From positions 8,852 to 72,851 of the forward strand of contig DATGMD010000036.1 of the NCBI GenBank assembly GCA_035293805.1: 64,000 nucleotides of DNA. The letters run 5' to 3'. A program made the position numbers and the translations under genes. This document shows, piece after piece, positions 61,884 to 64,000 of this stretch (its first letter is position 1; the number at the start of each line of letters is the position of its first letter). The notes under the pieces are model-generated. The model made no database searches, was not told where the DNA came from, and was given only the letters and a program-made list of their open reading frames with translations. This stretch comes from JAJPHF01 sp035293805. Its GTDB lineage: Bacteria; Chloroflexota; UBA6077; JAJPHF01.

Positions 61884-64000
61884 GCCTCAACCCTACGATC
61901 CGACCAGGGGATACTGAAACATAGGAGCACGATGGATGGATATCAAGCAATGTCGGGCGCCTCAACCCTACGATCCGACCAGGGGATACTGAAACCGGTT
62001 GGCCGCAAGGTCCGACGTTTCCAGATCGAAGGCGGCCTCAACCCTACGATCCGACCAGGGGATACTGAAACACTGCAAAAACGTGGACCTGCCGACGAAC
62101 GTCTTTCGGGGCCTCAACCCTACGATCCGACCAGGGGATACTGAAACCGCTGGATCCCTGTCGCCCCGCCACGTCCATCACGTACCGCCTCAACCCTACG
62201 ATCCGACCAGGGGATACTGAAACAGTGCGCTCGTCCACGTTGTCCACGCTGATTACCGTCGCCTCAACCCTACGATCCGACCAGGGGATACTGAAACCGC
62301 AGCGCGCGCTTCTCTGCTAATGAAAGGTAAGCGTGCCTCAACCCTACGATCCGACCAGGGGATACTGAAACCCCTTCGCTTGGATCACAGTGGTACATGC
62401 TCCAGAATAGGCCTCAACCCTACGATCCGACCAGGGGATACTGAAACCCGCCGACAGCCCCATCCGCCCCGAGCGGCCCGAGTCGCCTCAACCCTACGAT
62501 CCGACCAGGGGATACTGAAACCGGCGGAGAGCCGGAATGCTGGCTTGTCGCCAGCCACAGCCTCAACCCTACGATCCGACCAGGGGATACTGAAACCGTC
62601 GCGGTTCTGGTGGTGAAGCAGCACGACGGATGTAGCCTCAACCCTACGATCCGACCAGGGGATACTGAAACATGCCCTTCGCGGCCGTCCATCCCGCCTG
62701 CTCCGCGTGCCTCAACCCTACGATCCGACCAGGGGATACTGAAACCCGTCACGACGCGCCGGCGCTGGAGGCGGAGGCGGCAGAGCCTCAACCCTACGAT
62801 CCGACCAGGGGATACTGAAACCTCTATCTCCCTCCTCCTCTCCGGTTGTTAACTTTCGCCTCAACCCTACGATCCGACCAGGGGATACTGAAACCCCGAC
62901 GCCGTGGACAGCGACAGCACGCTGGTCCGAGGCAGCCTCAACCCTACGATCCGACCAGGGGATACTGAAACCGCAGAGCAGGTCCAGCAGCAAGGTCTCG
63001 ACCTGGTCGTGCCTCAACCCTACGATCCGACCAGGGGATACTGAAACCCGCCGGCATGACCGCCGAGGAGGCGGCGCACGTCCAGGCCTCAACCCTACGA
63101 TCCGACCAGGGGATACTGAAACTGCGCGACCTGGCGCACGTCGAGGGTAACGGGCGGGCCGCCTCAACCCTACGATCCGACCAGGGGATACTGAAACCCC
63201 GGTATTCTCCTTACCCGGTACCGGAGAGGACGTACGCCTCAACCCTACGATCCGACCAGGGGATACTGAAACAATGTGCAGCTCGCGGTCAAGGCCTTCG
63301 TGAACAACGAGCCTCAACCCTACGATCCGACCAGGGGATACTGAAACCTGACGGCGGGAAGAGAGAGTCGCTAGCGCGCCTAGGCGCCTCAACCCTACGA
63401 TCCGACCAGGGGATACTGAAACAAGTAGAACCCCAGGATCACTCCCATGAACGCTGACAGCCTCAACCCTACGATCCGACCAGGGGATACTGAAACGCTA
63501 CGGAGTATCAGCGGCTCCGACACGACGATCGCGCCTCAACCCTACGATCCGACCAGGGGATACTGAAACGCCGTAGAGCGTGGAGCGGGGAATCGCCAGC
63601 TGCCGCGCGCCTCAACCCTACGATCCGACCAGGGGATACTGAAACTCCCAGTGTTGCTCGGCGGTAAATCCCTTGAGCGTATCGCCTCAACCCTACGATC
63701 CGACCAGGGGATACTGAAACGCGAACGACACGCGGACGACGAGGCGCGTGCCTCTTGGGCCTCAACCCTACGATCCGACCAGGGGATACTGAAACCAGTC
63801 CTCGGCGGGCGGCAGTACGAGCGGCAAGAAGCCTCAACCCTACGATCCGACCAGGGGATACTGAAACTCGCCGGCAGCCAGGCGCACGCCGGGCGCCTCG
63901 TCCGCGCCTCAACCCTACGATCCGACCAGGGGATACTGAAACAGGACGAACAAGCGGCGGTGCAGGCCATCGAAACCGCGATGCCTCAACCCTACGATCC
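61884..64000 (+). CRISPR. CRISPR array, 28 complete 37-bp repeats and a truncated 29th
   Basis: The repeat starts GCCTCAACCC and ends ATACTGAAAC, with CGATCCGACCAGGGG in the middle; all 28 copies look identical. The first occupies 61884-61920 and the last complete one 63906-63942. A 29th begins at 63983 and is cut by the window end. Spacers are 35-40 nt. The 3' ACTGAAAC is the expected 8-nt crRNA 5' handle, as in many type I-A and type III systems, so transcription runs left to right. The array continues beyond the window. Confidence 0.98.

Noticed and set aside
62224..62260. Spacer 5 shares about 17 bases (CGTCCACGTTGTCCACG) with the UbiD gene near 5415.
   Set aside because: The shared part is an internally repetitive GC-rich word and the match does not extend through the spacer, so self-targeting is not supported.

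Overview
The window is uniformly GC-rich, uses many GTG starts and a few TTG starts, and has short intergenic gaps. Its gene content (orphan NMT1-type solute-binding lipoproteins, LLM oxidoreductase, UbiD, amidohydrolase, three Uma2-family proteins, secreted Pro/Ala-rich proteins, DUF3147 and DUF2171 proteins, and a type III-B plus type I CRISPR island with Csa1-like Cas4) fits a Chloroflexota bacterium, possibly thermophilic. This lineage call is inferred from gene families, not from a marker gene. No rRNA or complete tRNA is visible.

Region 1 (1-16.4 kb) is metabolic and transport genes: the tail of a YdeI/OmpD-like protein, four solute-binding proteins without permease or ATPase genes, a UbiD decarboxylase, an LLM flavin oxidoreductase, a CocE-type hydrolase, a hexapeptide acetyltransferase, a SABATH-like methyltransferase, an ABC-F ATPase, an amidohydrolase and two Uma2 proteins.

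Region 2 (16.4-39.4 kb) is mixed. It holds secreted or lipid-anchored proteins that share a beta-domain, a frameshifted zinc-ribbon/TPR gene, a ComD/ComE-like TPP decarboxylase pair, ComEC, a secreted paralogue pair, an orphan histidine kinase, small membrane proteins, FtsW/RodA, an atypical Nramp transporter and a CtaG-like protein. The 21.2-22.2 kb stretch has no convincing gene.

Region 3 (39.7-64 kb) is a CRISPR-Cas island. It begins beside a tRNA 3'-end-like fragment and a frameshifted NurA gene whose C-terminus looks like the end of a HerA ATPase. Next comes a complete III-B set (cmr1, cas10, cmr3-6), a CARF-HEPN ribonuclease, a Csx15-like protein and Cas6. Cas1 follows, then a decayed inverted CRISPR remnant, then a type I set (cas3-cas8-cas7-cas5-cas2), cas4 and a csa1-like gene. 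The island ends in an array of 28 complete identical 37-bp repeats plus a 29th cut by the window edge. The single Cas6 presumably makes crRNA for both effectors from this array.

Three observations in the island are not explained by known cas genes. (a) Two small paralogous proteins with the pattern CxxC...HxxxxH lie directly before cas1 and between cas1 and cas3. (b) A conserved 27-bp motif (TGTCGAACTT...GGGCGCGGAA) lies 34-65 bp before the first gene at four places where a transcription unit seems to begin (nurA, small protein A/cas1, cas3, cas4), with one extra copy before cas4. (c) Cmr6 carries a C-terminal cold-shock-like extension. Together they suggest a coordinately controlled island with an undescribed small protein linked to adaptation or interference.
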